In this document: piece by piece, positions 16,421 through 24,389 of the stretch | Layout of the letters: each line of letters opens with the position of its first letter | Numbering within the stretch: the stretch's first letter is position 1 | DNA from: CAYGAW01 sp964347945 | Lineage (GTDB): Bacteria > Chloroflexota > Anaerolineae > UBA7937 > B3-Chlor | NCBI GenBank assembly: GCA_964347945.1 | Contig: CAYGAW010000038.1 | Span: forward strand, 1 to 40,415 | Direction of reading: 5' to 3' | DNA length: 40,415 nt | Notes under the pieces: model-generated | Database searches by the model: none | What the model saw: only the letters and a program-made list of their open reading frames with translations | Told to the model about the DNA's origin: nothing | Position numbers and translations under genes: made by a program

Positions 16421-17836
16421 ATGGATTTCTTCGAGAAGCTCGCCACCACAGCGAAGAACAACGACAGCCTCCTCTGCGTGGGCTTAGATCCCGATCCCTC
16501 TCGCTTCCGCCCTGCCCTGCTCGACGAACCACACCCCTTCTTCGCTTTCAACAAAGACATCATCGACGCGACGCGCGATCTGGTCTGCGCCTACAAGCCA
16601 AACATAGCTTTCTACGAGGCCGAGGGTTTGGCGGGGTTAGAGTCGTTGAAGAAAACCATCGACTACATCCCCGACGAGATACCGGTCATTCTCGATGCCA
16701 AGCGAGGAGATATCGGCTCCACCGCCCGTGCCTATGCCCAGGCGGCCTTCGAGGTGTGGGGGGCGGACGCCATCACGGTCAATCCCTATCTAGGCTACGA
16801 CTCGCTGGAGCCTTTCGCCGAATATCCCGGCAAGGGTCTCTTCCTCCTCTGCCACACGTCAAATCCAGGCGCGCAGGACTTTCAAACCCTGATATGCGAT
16901 GGCCGTCCCTTGTATGAAGTAGTGTCCGAGAGGGCGGTGGCATGGGGTCTGGGCCTGGTGGTGGGGGCTACCTATCCTCAAGTCTTGCGGAGGATCCGTG
17001 CCATGGCCCCTCGCGCGTGGATCCTCGTGCCCGGGATTGGCGCTCAGGGCGGCGACCTGGAAGAAGCACTGGCCGCGGGCCTGGACGCAGACGGCCAAGG
17101 ACTGATCATCAACGCCTCTCGCAGCATCATTTACGCTTCCGGCCCACGTGTCGCCGCTGAGGAATTGCGTGACCGCATCAACAACGGACGCCGGCGGGTC
17201 CGAGCCGCCGGAATCGAAGCCCCAGCCCCTTCACTGAAGGAAGACCTAACCCTCGCACTTCACGACCTGGGCTGTGTGCGCTTCGGCGACTTCACCCTGG
17301 TCTCCGGGCAACGCTCCCCCATCTACCTAGATTTGCGCCTTCTCGTCTCCGACCCCAGACTACTCAGAAAGGTGGCCCAGGCCTATGTGGAGATCCTGCG
17401 CAAGCTCACCTTCGACCGCTTGGCCGCCATCCCCTATGCCGCTCTGCCCCTCGGCACCGCCGTGTCCATGGAGATGGACCTGCCCCTGATCTACACCCGC
17501 AAGGAAGTGAAGGAATACGGCACCAGGAAGGGCGTGGAAGGGCAGTTCCACGAGGGTGAGCGCGTGGTGGTCGTGGACGACCTCATCACCACGGGGCTGA
17601 GCAAACTGAGAGCCATTGCTCCCCTCGAGGAAGTGGGCCTCGTGGTAGAGGACGTGGTGGTGCTGGTAGACCGGGAACAGCGCGGCGGGGACGAACTGGC
17701 CGAGAAGGGATACCGACTCCACTCCGTCCTAAGACTGAAGGAGATGCTGCACATCCTGGCTGACCATGGGAGGATCTCCACCGAGCAACGAGAAGAGGTG
17801 CTCGCCTTCCTGGAGAGGACCGGGAAGGATGGCTGA
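16421..17836 (+). CDS. pyrFE: Fused orotidine-5'-phosphate decarboxylase / orotate phosphoribosyltransferase
   Basis: One 471-residue protein would carry the last two steps of UMP synthesis. Residues 1 to about 262 are a type 2 OMP decarboxylase, with LDAKRGDIGSTA at 91-102 (catalytic Asp92, Lys94, Asp97), an N-terminal GLDPDPSRF and a late VPGIGAQGGD phosphate-binding loop. After a short Ala/Pro linker, residues 272-471 are orotate phosphoribosyltransferase. It has the PRPP-binding strand VVVVDDLITTG at 382-392 and the catalytic-loop lysines and arginine in YTRKEVKEYG (358-367). The order F then E is the reverse of animal UMP synthase. The ATG at 16421 follows pyrB by 34 bases. The open frame extends upstream into pyrB, but those residues match nothing. 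Confidence 0.94.
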   Translation: MDFFEKLATTAKNNDSLLCVGLDPDPSRFRPALLDEPHPFFAFNKDIIDATRDLVCAYKPNIAFYEAEGLAGLESLKKTIDYIPDEIPVILDAKRGDIGSTARAYAQAAFEVWGADAITVNPYLGYDSLEPFAEYPGKGLFLLCHTSNPGAQDFQTLICDGRPLYEVVSERAVAWGLGLVVGATYPQVLRRIRAMAPRAWILVPGIGAQGGDLEEALAAGLDADGQGLIINASRSIIYASGPRVAAEELRDRINNGRRRVRAAGIEAPAPSLKEDLTLALHDLGCVRFGDFTLVSGQRSPIYLDLRLLVSDPRLLRKVAQAYVEILRKLTFDRLAAIPYAALPLGTAVSMEMDLPLIYTRKEVKEYGTRKGVEGQFHEGERVVVVDDLITTGLSKLRAIAPLEEVGLVVEDVVVLVDREQRGGDELAEKGYRLHSVLRLKEMLHILADHGRISTEQREEVLAFLERTGKDG

Positions 17837-18761
17837 GCTCGACCTATCGGTGGAGCTTTGCGGCGTGCGTCTGCGCAATCCCCTGGTGCTGGCAGCAGGG
17901 ATCCTGGGCACCGGTGCCGAACTCCTCAAGCGGGTCGCCCAGAGCGGCGCCGCGATGGTGACCACCAAATCCTGCGGTCCCTCGCCTCGAGAGGGCCATC
18001 CCAACCCCACGGTGCTGGATTGGGGCCATGGCCTCATCAATGCTGTGGGCCTGGCCAATCCCGGTGTCGACGAAGAAGTGGAGATCATCGGCCGGGCCAG
18101 GCAAATGTTGGAGCCCCTCGGTGTTCCCCTGGTGGCCTCCATCTTCGCCGAGACCGTGGAGGACTTTGCCGAGGTGGCTCGCAAGATAGCAGAGGCCCAG
18201 CCCCATTTCGTCGAACTAAACATCTCCTGCCCCAACGTCTCCCATGAGTTCGGACGGCCCTTCGCCTGCGACGCCGGTGACGCAGCGCGGGTGACGGCAG
18301 CGGTGAAGGAAGTCACTTCGGCACCGCTCATCGTCAAGCTCTCCCCCAACGTCACCGACATCGCCACTATCGCCCAAAGTGTGGAACGAGCGGGGGCCGA
18401 TGCCGTCGCAGCCATCAATACCCTGGGTCCAGGGATGATCATCGACATCTACTCAGGCCAGCCGATCCTGGCCAACAGGGTGGGTGGAATCTCGGGTCCG
18501 GCCATCCGCCCCATGGCGGTGCGCTGCGTGTACGATATCTATGAAGCCGTGGAGATACCCATCATCGGCATCGGCGGGGTGAGCGACGGGCGTGATGCCC
18601 TGGAGATGGTGATGGCGGGGGCCACGGCGGTGGGGGTCGGCTCGGCGGTGCGCTACGGAGGCCCGGAGGTTTTTGAGGCCATCCTCGACCAGATGAAGGC
18701 CTTCATGAGCGAGGAGGGCCACACCGACCTCAAGGAGCTGCTCGGCATCGCCCACAGATGA
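17829..18761 (+). CDS. pyrD: Dihydroorotate dehydrogenase, class 1B catalytic subunit
   Basis: PyrD oxidises dihydroorotate to orotate with FMN. Class 1B enzymes pass electrons to NAD through PyrK. In this 310-residue sequence TTKSCGPSPREGHPNPT (45-61) is the class 1 substrate and FMN region, NISCPN at 131-136 carries the catalytic base Cys134 (Ser in class 2), and GIGGVSDGRDALEMVMAGA is the FMN-phosphate site. The ATG overlaps the pyrF-pyrE stop by eight bases, implying translational coupling; this start matches the family. The PyrK partner is encoded 8.5 kb downstream at 27322 instead of next door. A perfect hairpin follows about 60 bases after the stop. Confidence 0.95.
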   Translation: MAELDLSVELCGVRLRNPLVLAAGILGTGAELLKRVAQSGAAMVTTKSCGPSPREGHPNPTVLDWGHGLINAVGLANPGVDEEVEIIGRARQMLEPLGVPLVASIFAETVEDFAEVARKIAEAQPHFVELNISCPNVSHEFGRPFACDAGDAARVTAAVKEVTSAPLIVKLSPNVTDIATIAQSVERAGADAVAAINTLGPGMIIDIYSGQPILANRVGGISGPAIRPMAVRCVYDIYEAVEIPIIGIGGVSDGRDALEMVMAGATAVGVGSAVRYGGPEVFEAILDQMKAFMSEEGHTDLKELLGIAHR

Positions 18762-18819
18762 CGAGACGCCAAGCCGATTGCACCTGAGCGCGCGATTCGC
18801 CCAGCGATGACTGGCAGCT

Positions 18820-18846
18820 GTAGGACAAGTAGACAACTTGTCCTAC
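18820..18846. repeat. Perfect 11-bp inverted repeat with 5-base loop
   Basis: GTAGGACAAGT, loop AGACA, then ACTTGTCCTAC. The stem is perfect but has no following T-run. It is about 60 bases after pyrD. It could be a hairpin that protects or ends the pyr mRNA, a protein-binding palindrome, or a small mobile-element end. Confidence 0.75.
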
Positions 18847-19155
18847 GATGGGAGTGGGTGCCCGTATGGAAAAGTGGCTGCGTGCGCAAGCGCTACTGTG
18901 TGGGACGCCATGCGAGGGGAGCTGGCGTCGTTGGACTGGACTACTCCCACAGAGCACCTGATCACGCAGTGTACGTTATCCGTTGAATCAATGCCCTCCC
19001 TCATCACTCTGTTCCCTCGATCCGCTTGCTGTGAGCCTGGCAATCTGGAGTGGCATTTGTCCCTCATGCTCGATTTCTGCACACGGAGAATGAGTAGCCA
19101 CCGGGAGCGGATGCCCACCGGCACGGCGATCCAAATGTGCGATGTGTTAGCAGAC

Positions 19156-19184
19156 TTGACAAGCGCTGATAGATGGAGTATCAT
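19156..19184 (+). promoter_or_regulatory. Promoter of the AbrB/PIN pair
   Basis: TTGACA (19156-19161), a 17-base spacer and TATCAT (19179-19184), 36 bases before the ATG of the antitoxin. Antitoxins of this type usually repress their own promoter; I see no obvious palindrome over the -10 box. Confidence 0.7.
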
Positions 19185-19219
19185 GATTTCAGAAAGTATG
19201 ATCAAGTGAGGAGTCTGTG

Positions 19220-19516
19220 ATGGCTAAAGAGGTGAGACTGGGCAGAGTCCAGCAAAGGGGTCAAGTGACCATCCCCGTGGAGCTTCGCAGGAAACTGGGA
19301 ATCGAGGAGGGAGGCATAGTGGCGTTTATCGAGACGGAGAATGGAATTCTGATCTCCCCTCGCGAGATCCTCGCTATTGACGCCTTGGACCGAGTGGGGG
19401 AAGCCCTAAAGGAGCAAGGCATCTCTCTTGAGGACCTGTTGGAGTCGGGGAGAGAGATCAGGGGGCACATGGTGGAGGAAGACTACGGCAAGCAAGTAGA
19501 AGACCATAATGACTAG
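19220..19516 (+). CDS. AbrB/MazE-family antitoxin (SpoVT-AbrB domain)
   Basis: This 98-residue protein opens with a swapped-hairpin DNA-binding domain (RVQQRGQVTIPVELRRKLGIEEGG, positions ~8-31, split here as RVQQRGQVTIP then VELRRKLGIEEGG). It ends with a helical tail that normally wraps the toxin. The ATG at 19220 follows a TGAGGAG site at 19207-19213; the adjacent GTG at 19217 is a less likely start. It overlaps the PIN gene by eight bases, the usual layout of VapBC-type pairs, with the antitoxin first. It probably represses its own operon. The partner toxin is interrupted, so this may now be an orphan antitoxin. Confidence 0.88.
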   Translation: MAKEVRLGRVQQRGQVTIPVELRRKLGIEEGGIVAFIETENGILISPREILAIDALDRVGEALKEQGISLEDLLESGREIRGHMVEEDYGKQVEDHND

Positions 19517-19940
19517 GGTCTTCCTTGATGCCAGCGTCCTGTTCTCTGCCAGCTAATCGAGTCGAGGCGCATCGCGGGAGATACTCCGCAGAGGGATCCG
19601 AGGCGAGCTCACAATCGTTGTCAGCCGATATGTCCTCGAAGAGGTACGTAGAAGTCTTGAAGCCAAAGCGGCTCGCGCTGTCGATGCTTATGAGGAGTTC
19701 GTCAGTCTGCTAGCTCCAGAGATCACGCCCGATGCCTCGCATGCAGAACTCAAAGAGGCAGCTTCCTACGTCAACCTCAAGGATGCTCCCGTCGTCGCCG
19801 CCGCGGTTCGGGCTGAGGTAGAGTATCTGGTAACGCTGGATCGGAGGCATTTGATGCGCGACTCTGTGGTGGGCAGAAGGTCCGGGCTCAACATCATCAC
19901 CCCAGAGCAACTTCTGACTATCCTGAGGGATGATGGTTGA
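19509..19940 (+). pseudogene. PIN-domain toxin (VapC-like) with an in-frame stop at codon 16
   Basis: The ATG at 19509 overlaps the antitoxin stop and opens MTRVFLDASVLFSAS, a typical PIN start with the first catalytic Asp at residue 7. TAA at 19554-19556 then interrupts codon 16. Reading through, the same frame continues without another stop to TGA at 19938-19940, giving 143 codons in all. It keeps SRYVLEEVRRSL (acidic residues 44-45), NLKDAPVVAAA (Asp92) and VTLDRRHL (Asp111), so all four acidic positions of a PIN nuclease are present. Related proteins usually have a Tyr or another residue where the stop is, so a single base change would restore the gene. It is either a recent inactivation, a sequencing error or a truncated internal start lacking Asp7. 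Confidence 0.85.
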
Positions 19941-20148
19941 GATCGCGATTGGTGCCACACGCTCCTCGGCCCTTCGTGCGTGTACCAGAACCGCTCGGCT
20001 GGCGCCAGTTGCTCGGCGATGATGGCCAACCCGTAGAAGTAGACGGCCTCGGAGTGGCTGATGACCGACGGCAAGTTCGCCGCCAGCGAGCGTGTGGTCG
20101 TACTGCCACGAGCGCGGCGGCAGAGGGCGCCAGTATGCGACGGAGCTG

Positions 20149-21417
20149 TCAGCTCTCCACGCGGGTCTGTGCGAGGGACCGATACAGATACGTCTCTTCC
20201 CAGTTCTGTTTGAAGAGGTTCTTTCCCACGAAGCCTATCTTCTCCTCGTAATCGCGCCGGGTGAAGAGCCTGGTGAGGCTGATCCCACGCTCGGTGTCGT
20301 CGATCACCAGGCGAAAACCCTCCACGTTCGGGTACAAGGCGAAGACGGCGCGGATGGTGTACAGCAGCCGTGCCAGATACAAGCGCATGAAGGTGGCGTG
20401 GAAGACGAAGAGGTACTCCACATTGTGCTCGCGATAAAGCTGTTGCCAGTCCTGTGGCACCCAGAACCTCTCCGAGGGCTTTAACAGGCGCGGGAACCGC
20501 TCCAGGTCACCGGTGTCGGCACGGGGGCTGAAATGAAGCTCCCACACGAAGTGGTTTTGCTCGCAGCCTATGCCCGAATCGACGGTCAACAGATTGACCA
20601 GCGTGTGAGCATCTCGGAAGCCGCCTGGAACGTTCGACTTGGCGCTCACCCGCTGCGCGCTGATGTCGGTCTTGTCCGCGATGATCAGACTGAGGCTCGC
20701 CGGATGCAAGCCCGAAAGAGAGGGTAAGCGCAGCCCAAGCTCCACCTCGTGAAAGAGCACCGCCTCCAACACCCTGAGAAAGCTGGAGAGTGTGCGCTCG
20801 TCCTGATCTACATCGGTGAAGAACTGTGTAAGCAGATAGACCCCGTACAGCCCGTGATACTGGCGAGAGATAAGATTCCCGCTGTCGTGCAGGTATCCGG
20901 CGATAGTCGCTTCTTTCTCCGTTTGGGCGTCGGTGGGAGATTTCCGCTCCCTTGCCCGCAGCAGCGCCAGCATCCTTCTGGTGACAGACCTGAGGTGCGC
21001 CCGGTCGTGACGGTTGAACCCCGTAAGCACTTCGCTGTCCAGCACAGCCTGCTGTAGAGGAAAGACGGCCGACAAGCGCTCTTCCAGCTGCGAGCGAACC
21101 TCGTCCACAGGGCGTTGCAGCAACGACGGGTAGCTCAGCTTCGAGACCAGCCTCGAATCCGAGTCGAGGAATCTGCACACCGTATTTCCATCCACTCCGA
21201 TGTCGAAAAGGAACCGATCCAACGCCCGGCCGGTATCGGCGCGGCGGATAGGGTGGCGTAGCGCCTCCTGCTTCGCCACAAAGGACAGGAAGTTCTCAGG
21301 GATCGCCAAGTCCGGATACTGTTGCAGCAGCCTATTGACAAGGCCGGAAGATTTCGACTCCGATCTCTCTTCTACCGTTGCTCGCGATTTCGGCTTCTTG
21401 TTGCTACCGTCACTCAT
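20149..21417 (-). CDS. HD-type phosphohydrolase-like protein, last gene of the ppdK run
   Basis: This is a 422-residue soluble protein. A central metal-site pattern is visible: His137 or His141 in FNRHDRAHLRSV, His177-Asp178 in AGYLHDSGN, His223 in LFHEVELG and Asp248 in IIADKTDIS. This is the H-HD-H-D layout of the HD superfamily and parallels the shorter protein at 14315, though the two are otherwise dissimilar. The first ~25 residues are Lys/Ser/Arg-rich and disordered-looking. The ~150-residue C-terminal part is rich in aromatic and charged residues (NHFVWELHFSPRADTG) and is not recognised. It follows the HAD gene by 88 bases on the same strand. Substrate and role are unknown. Confidence 0.65.
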   Translation of the reverse strand: MSDGSNKKPKSRATVEERSESKSSGLVNRLLQQYPDLAIPENFLSFVAKQEALRHPIRRADTGRALDRFLFDIGVDGNTVCRFLDSDSRLVSKLSYPSLLQRPVDEVRSQLEERLSAVFPLQQAVLDSEVLTGFNRHDRAHLRSVTRRMLALLRARERKSPTDAQTEKEATIAGYLHDSGNLISRQYHGLYGVYLLTQFFTDVDQDERTLSSFLRVLEAVLFHEVELGLRLPSLSGLHPASLSLIIADKTDISAQRVSAKSNVPGGFRDAHTLVNLLTVDSGIGCEQNHFVWELHFSPRADTGDLERFPRLLKPSERFWVPQDWQQLYREHNVEYLFVFHATFMRLYLARLLYTIRAVFALYPNVEGFRLVIDDTERGISLTRLFTRRDYEEKIGFVGKNLFKQNWEETYLYRSLAQTRVES

Positions 21418-21505
21418 GGATGAACTACCTTTGCAGCCTCATTCGACAACACGGATCGAGAAACCCCTGCCCCGATGCCCTCGTCGCACGATTGTCCCCC
21501 CGGGC

Positions 21506-22552
21506 TCAGTCGTTGACCTCAGGTCGGGCTCCGTCATGATCCCCTCTTGTTCTCCACAGCACCTGACCCTCGGAGTTTCGATTCCAGTGTGAGGAGAGTA
21601 TCTCCTCGACTCGACCTCTGGAAAAGGCCACGTAGATCTTACCGCGCGATGCTTCCTGTTCGCCCTCTTTGGGTACAGCATACAGCCAAACGCAACGAAA
21701 GCCCAACTCGAGTCCAGGATTGATGTCGTGCGTGAGGCTCGTACCTACCAGCATGGCTTCCGCCGCGTTCACGCCCCTCCCCTCCAACCAGAGCTTGATC
21801 TCCGACTGATCCTGCTGTAGGGCGACATTGCCACCAGAGCCAAGGGGAGAACCCTGGCTTATGATGCCCAGCACTTCATGGAGTGCAAAAGCTACGAACG
21901 TCGGCCGTGGTGCGAACTCCTCGATATCCCCCCTCCAGAACCCAGTATGCAGCCAGATGCAGGTGAGCCCCAAACCCAGGGCCGGATTGATATCGAAGCG
22001 AGGACTGTTGCCCACCATCCAGGTCTGGCCTGGTTCGGCTCCCTCTTCCTCCAGGACGTGCCTCAATGCGGCTGTGTCCTTCAAGGGCATCACGTAGATC
22101 CTACCGTCGAAGCAGGCACCCAGGGACGTCTTGGCCAGCCTGCTGCGCTGGACTGCGTCCTCCCCTCCCGAGAAGAATACCAGAGTAGCCTGGTCGGCCA
22201 GCGCAGACAGAACTTCCTGCGCACCCTCCAGCGGCTCCGGATCGGCCTTGTAGACCTGTTCATTGGGCGCCAGCAGTTCCTCCATCACTTGAGGATCCGG
22301 CACCCACCCCTTTTCCCGGCACAGAGCCGCATACGTGTCCTTGATTGCGCTATTGCGGCGCTCTCGCCCGGATCGCGCATCGTCCAGCCGCGGCCTGTTG
22401 AAGAACCTGAACAGGCTTCGCATCGTCCCTTGGTCGAAACCTAGCTCCTCCAACCGCCGGTAGAACTCGGCTGTGGCCGCAGCGTACAACTGCTGCGTCT
22501 TCCAAAGAGTGTCGTCGCCATCAAAGACGACTATGGTCCGTGGTTCGCCCAT
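21506..22552 (-). CDS. HAD-superfamily hydrolase with a duplicated C-terminal module
   Basis: This is a 348-residue protein. Its HAD motif I is VVFDGDDTLW (Asp11 nucleophile, Asp13 acid/base). Motif II is FFSGG near 125-129, and Lys157 in MPLKDTA may be motif III. Motif IV is MVGNSPRFDIN at 178-188, so residues 1-230 form a complete HAD phosphatase of the magnesium-dependent type. Unusually, a second motif IV-like block, MLVGTSLTHDIN (266-277), follows and continues with NPGLELGFRCVWL, close to NPALGLGLTCIWL of the first. It lacks its own motif I. The tail is charged and probably flexible. It starts 21 bases after the preceding gene. Substrate unknown. Confidence 0.8.
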   Translation of the reverse strand: MGEPRTIVVFDGDDTLWKTQQLYAAATAEFYRRLEELGFDQGTMRSLFRFFNRPRLDDARSGRERRNSAIKDTYAALCREKGWVPDPQVMEELLAPNEQVYKADPEPLEGAQEVLSALADQATLVFFSGGEDAVQRSRLAKTSLGACFDGRIYVMPLKDTAALRHVLEEEGAEPGQTWMVGNSPRFDINPALGLGLTCIWLHTGFWRGDIEEFAPRPTFVAFALHEVLGIISQGSPLGSGGNVALQQDQSEIKLWLEGRGVNAAEAMLVGTSLTHDINPGLELGFRCVWLYAVPKEGEQEASRGKIYVAFSRGRVEEILSSHWNRNSEGQVLWRTRGDHDGARPEVND

Positions 22553-22573
22553 GGTTCTTCTACCTTGACACCC

Positions 22574-23785
22574 TCATCGGCCAGTAGGGGACCAGAACCA
22601 ATCGAAACGATGGAAAGGGTGCTTCGCCCCTGACCACTCGTAGTCGATGAAGAAGAACTCGTAGGGCGCCCGGGGGACCAGCTTGAACTCGAAGGCGATG
22701 GTGGGGCGCGCTTCCGCGTTGGCGATCTGCGCCATCATCCGCCGGTACCCGCCGCCGCTACCCATAACCGTCCTCAACAGATCCTCAGCCTCCCGCCGGG
22801 CGCTCTGGTCCGGCAGAGCGAGATCGAAGCCCCTTGCATCGCCCAGCAAGCGAAATCCCGTCTTGAAGACCGTGGTCCGCACCTCCTCAGGCGACACCGG
22901 ATAGCGGATCACATCTGCCACCTGTCTGCGCACCTCAGGCGTCAGCTCGGCTTCCGGACTCAGGATCACAACCACCGGTATGTGGGCGGTCTCTTCCGTC
23001 CCCTTGAAATCTCCCACGACCTTGAGACCCTTCCCCTGAGAGGGGATGCAGTCGATCATCACCAGGCGCGGTTCCCCAGACCCCATCTTGCGCGCGCTGT
23101 CGAGAGCCTTGGAGAGACCGGAAACACCTTCCACAGTCCAGTGAGTGGGCTTCAAGGCGGCCTCGATCTCTTCGAACACCGGTTCTTCGGAATAGGCCAC
23201 CAGCAACCGACGGGCTGACATCTGGCGCTGCAAGTGGCGGACGTCGGAAATGCCCGCAGCAGCTTCCAGGCGCAGGGTCCGCATATCACCTCGCAATATG
23301 CCATCGTGCCGGTTGGTGTCTATGGCTATCACTCCACCAGTCAGCGAACGCACGGGGGTATCGTAGTATACTTTGGCCCAAGACCCCGCACCCCACTCGC
23401 GCAGATGGGAAATGGCCACCGACCGGAAATCAGTCACTGATTCGATACCCTTGATGAGATCGGTACCCTTTTCGATGCTGGACAGCCCCTCCCCGGCGCT
23501 CACGTCCCAGGGCAGGCCTTGGGAGATCCACACCTGCCGACCCTGGCCGGTGAGTTCCTCCACCCTGGCCTCCATGGCCTCCAGGGATGTAGCTGGGTAC
23601 CACCTCACGGTGATGTCCAGGGGCAAGCCGACCTCGTACATGCGGGCGTATCGCTGCACCTTGGCCGGTGCAGGTTCTGAGCGAACTTGCTCTCCAACGC
23701 CCCTCATGTGGACCCGAAACGAATGGAGTCCATCGCCCGTGTGGCCGACCCCCTGCCCGACCGGAGATGACTCAGGTCGAGGCAT
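22574..23785 (-). CDS. Unrecognised protein with a receiver-like middle domain
   Basis: From the ATG at 23785 the protein has 403 residues and overlaps the end of gmk by 14 bases, so translational coupling is likely. Residues about 191-305 read like a response-regulator receiver fold: RRLLVAYSEEPVFEEIEAAL, a central LVMIDCIPSQG with Asp in the phospho-acceptor position, IPVVVILSPEAELTP and a final VIRYPVSPEEV. The acidic pair at the end of the first strand is absent, so phosphorylation is doubtful (pseudo-receiver). The N-terminal ~190 residues and the C-terminal ~95 (ending HRFDWFWSPTGR) are not recognised. A later start at residue 49 (23641, behind AAGGTG) is possible. No function can be given. 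Confidence 0.6.
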   Translation of the reverse strand: MPRPESSPVGQGVGHTGDGLHSFRVHMRGVGEQVRSEPAPAKVQRYARMYEVGLPLDITVRWYPATSLEAMEARVEELTGQGRQVWISQGLPWDVSAGEGLSSIEKGTDLIKGIESVTDFRSVAISHLREWGAGSWAKVYYDTPVRSLTGGVIAIDTNRHDGILRGDMRTLRLEAAAGISDVRHLQRQMSARRLLVAYSEEPVFEEIEAALKPTHWTVEGVSGLSKALDSARKMGSGEPRLVMIDCIPSQGKGLKVVGDFKGTEETAHIPVVVILSPEAELTPEVRRQVADVIRYPVSPEEVRTTVFKTGFRLLGDARGFDLALPDQSARREAEDLLRTVMGSGGGYRRMMAQIANAEARPTIAFEFKLVPRAPYEFFFIDYEWSGAKHPFHRFDWFWSPTGR

Positions 23786-24362
23786 CTGGTCGCTCCACCA
23801 GAGATCGCTCCGCGCGCACGATACCTATCATGTCCTCTATGGCCTCCTCCAGATCCTCGTTGCAAACGTGGTATTTGAAGGAATCCGCGTGGCTCATCTC
23901 CATCTCCAGCCGATTCAACCTCACGCGCCCTTCCTCGGTCTCCTCACCGTATCTATCGATTAGACGACGCCGTAGTTCCTCAACTGAAGGGGGAAGGATG
24001 AAGACCGTCACTACGTGGCGAGGATAGCGACTCGTCAACTCCACCGAACCCAAGACGTCATACGCCCCGATCAGATCCAGACCTTTGGCCATGGCAGACT
24101 CCAGCCGATCCCGGGAGGAGCCATACTGATGGCCGTAGAAGGCCTGCCACTCCGCCAACTCGCCGGCGGCTTTCAGTCGCTCAAACTCGTCAGTGCTCAC
24201 GAAATGATACTCGAAGCCCTCCACCTCACCCGGACGTCTCTCCCGAGTAGTATAAGTCACTATCCGTTCGATGTTGGACAGGCGCGAGACCACGCCCTCG
24301 ATGATACTGCTCTTGCCGGTCCCCGATGGACCTATGGTAAGGAAGATCAATCCTTCACGCAC
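23772..24362 (-). CDS. gmk: Guanylate kinase
   Basis: Gmk phosphorylates GMP to GDP with ATP. The 196-residue length is standard. The P-loop GPSGTGKS is at 11-18, and the GMP-binding region is YTTRERRPGEVEGFEYHFVS. The lid and adenine region are represented by RRRLIDRYGEETEEGRVRL. The start codon is GTG behind AGGACGG. It lies 27 bases after ppdK and overlaps the next gene by 14 bases, so it is inside one operon. The C-terminal segment is a little longer than in E. coli. Confidence 0.94.
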   Translation of the reverse strand: MREGLIFLTIGPSGTGKSSIIEGVVSRLSNIERIVTYTTRERRPGEVEGFEYHFVSTDEFERLKAAGELAEWQAFYGHQYGSSRDRLESAMAKGLDLIGAYDVLGSVELTSRYPRHVVTVFILPPSVEELRRRLIDRYGEETEEGRVRLNRLEMEMSHADSFKYHVCNEDLEEAIEDMIGIVRAERSLVERPDAST

Positions 24363-24389
24363 GGGAATACCGTCCTCGCAGGCTAGACA

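Larger units (their letters stand above)
18762..19219. other. Intergenic region pyrD / abrB-like gene
   Basis: This 458-base stretch has no supported gene. It holds the perfect 11-bp inverted repeat (18820-18846) and the promoter of the antitoxin gene (19156-19184). An open frame of about 120 codons from 18838 shows no motif and no ribosome-binding site. Confidence 0.6.

Noticed and set aside
18838..19209. Open frame of 123 codons before the antitoxin gene
   Set aside because: It begins inside the palindrome, contains the antitoxin promoter, and has no motif.
19930..20170. Minus-strand fragment that reads like protein (EAVYFYGLAIIAEQLAP) after the HD-type gene
   Set aside because: No start codon or ribosome-binding site, it runs into the PIN pseudogene on the other strand, and upstream it makes sense only with a frameshift. 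It could be a gene remnant, but there is too little to call.
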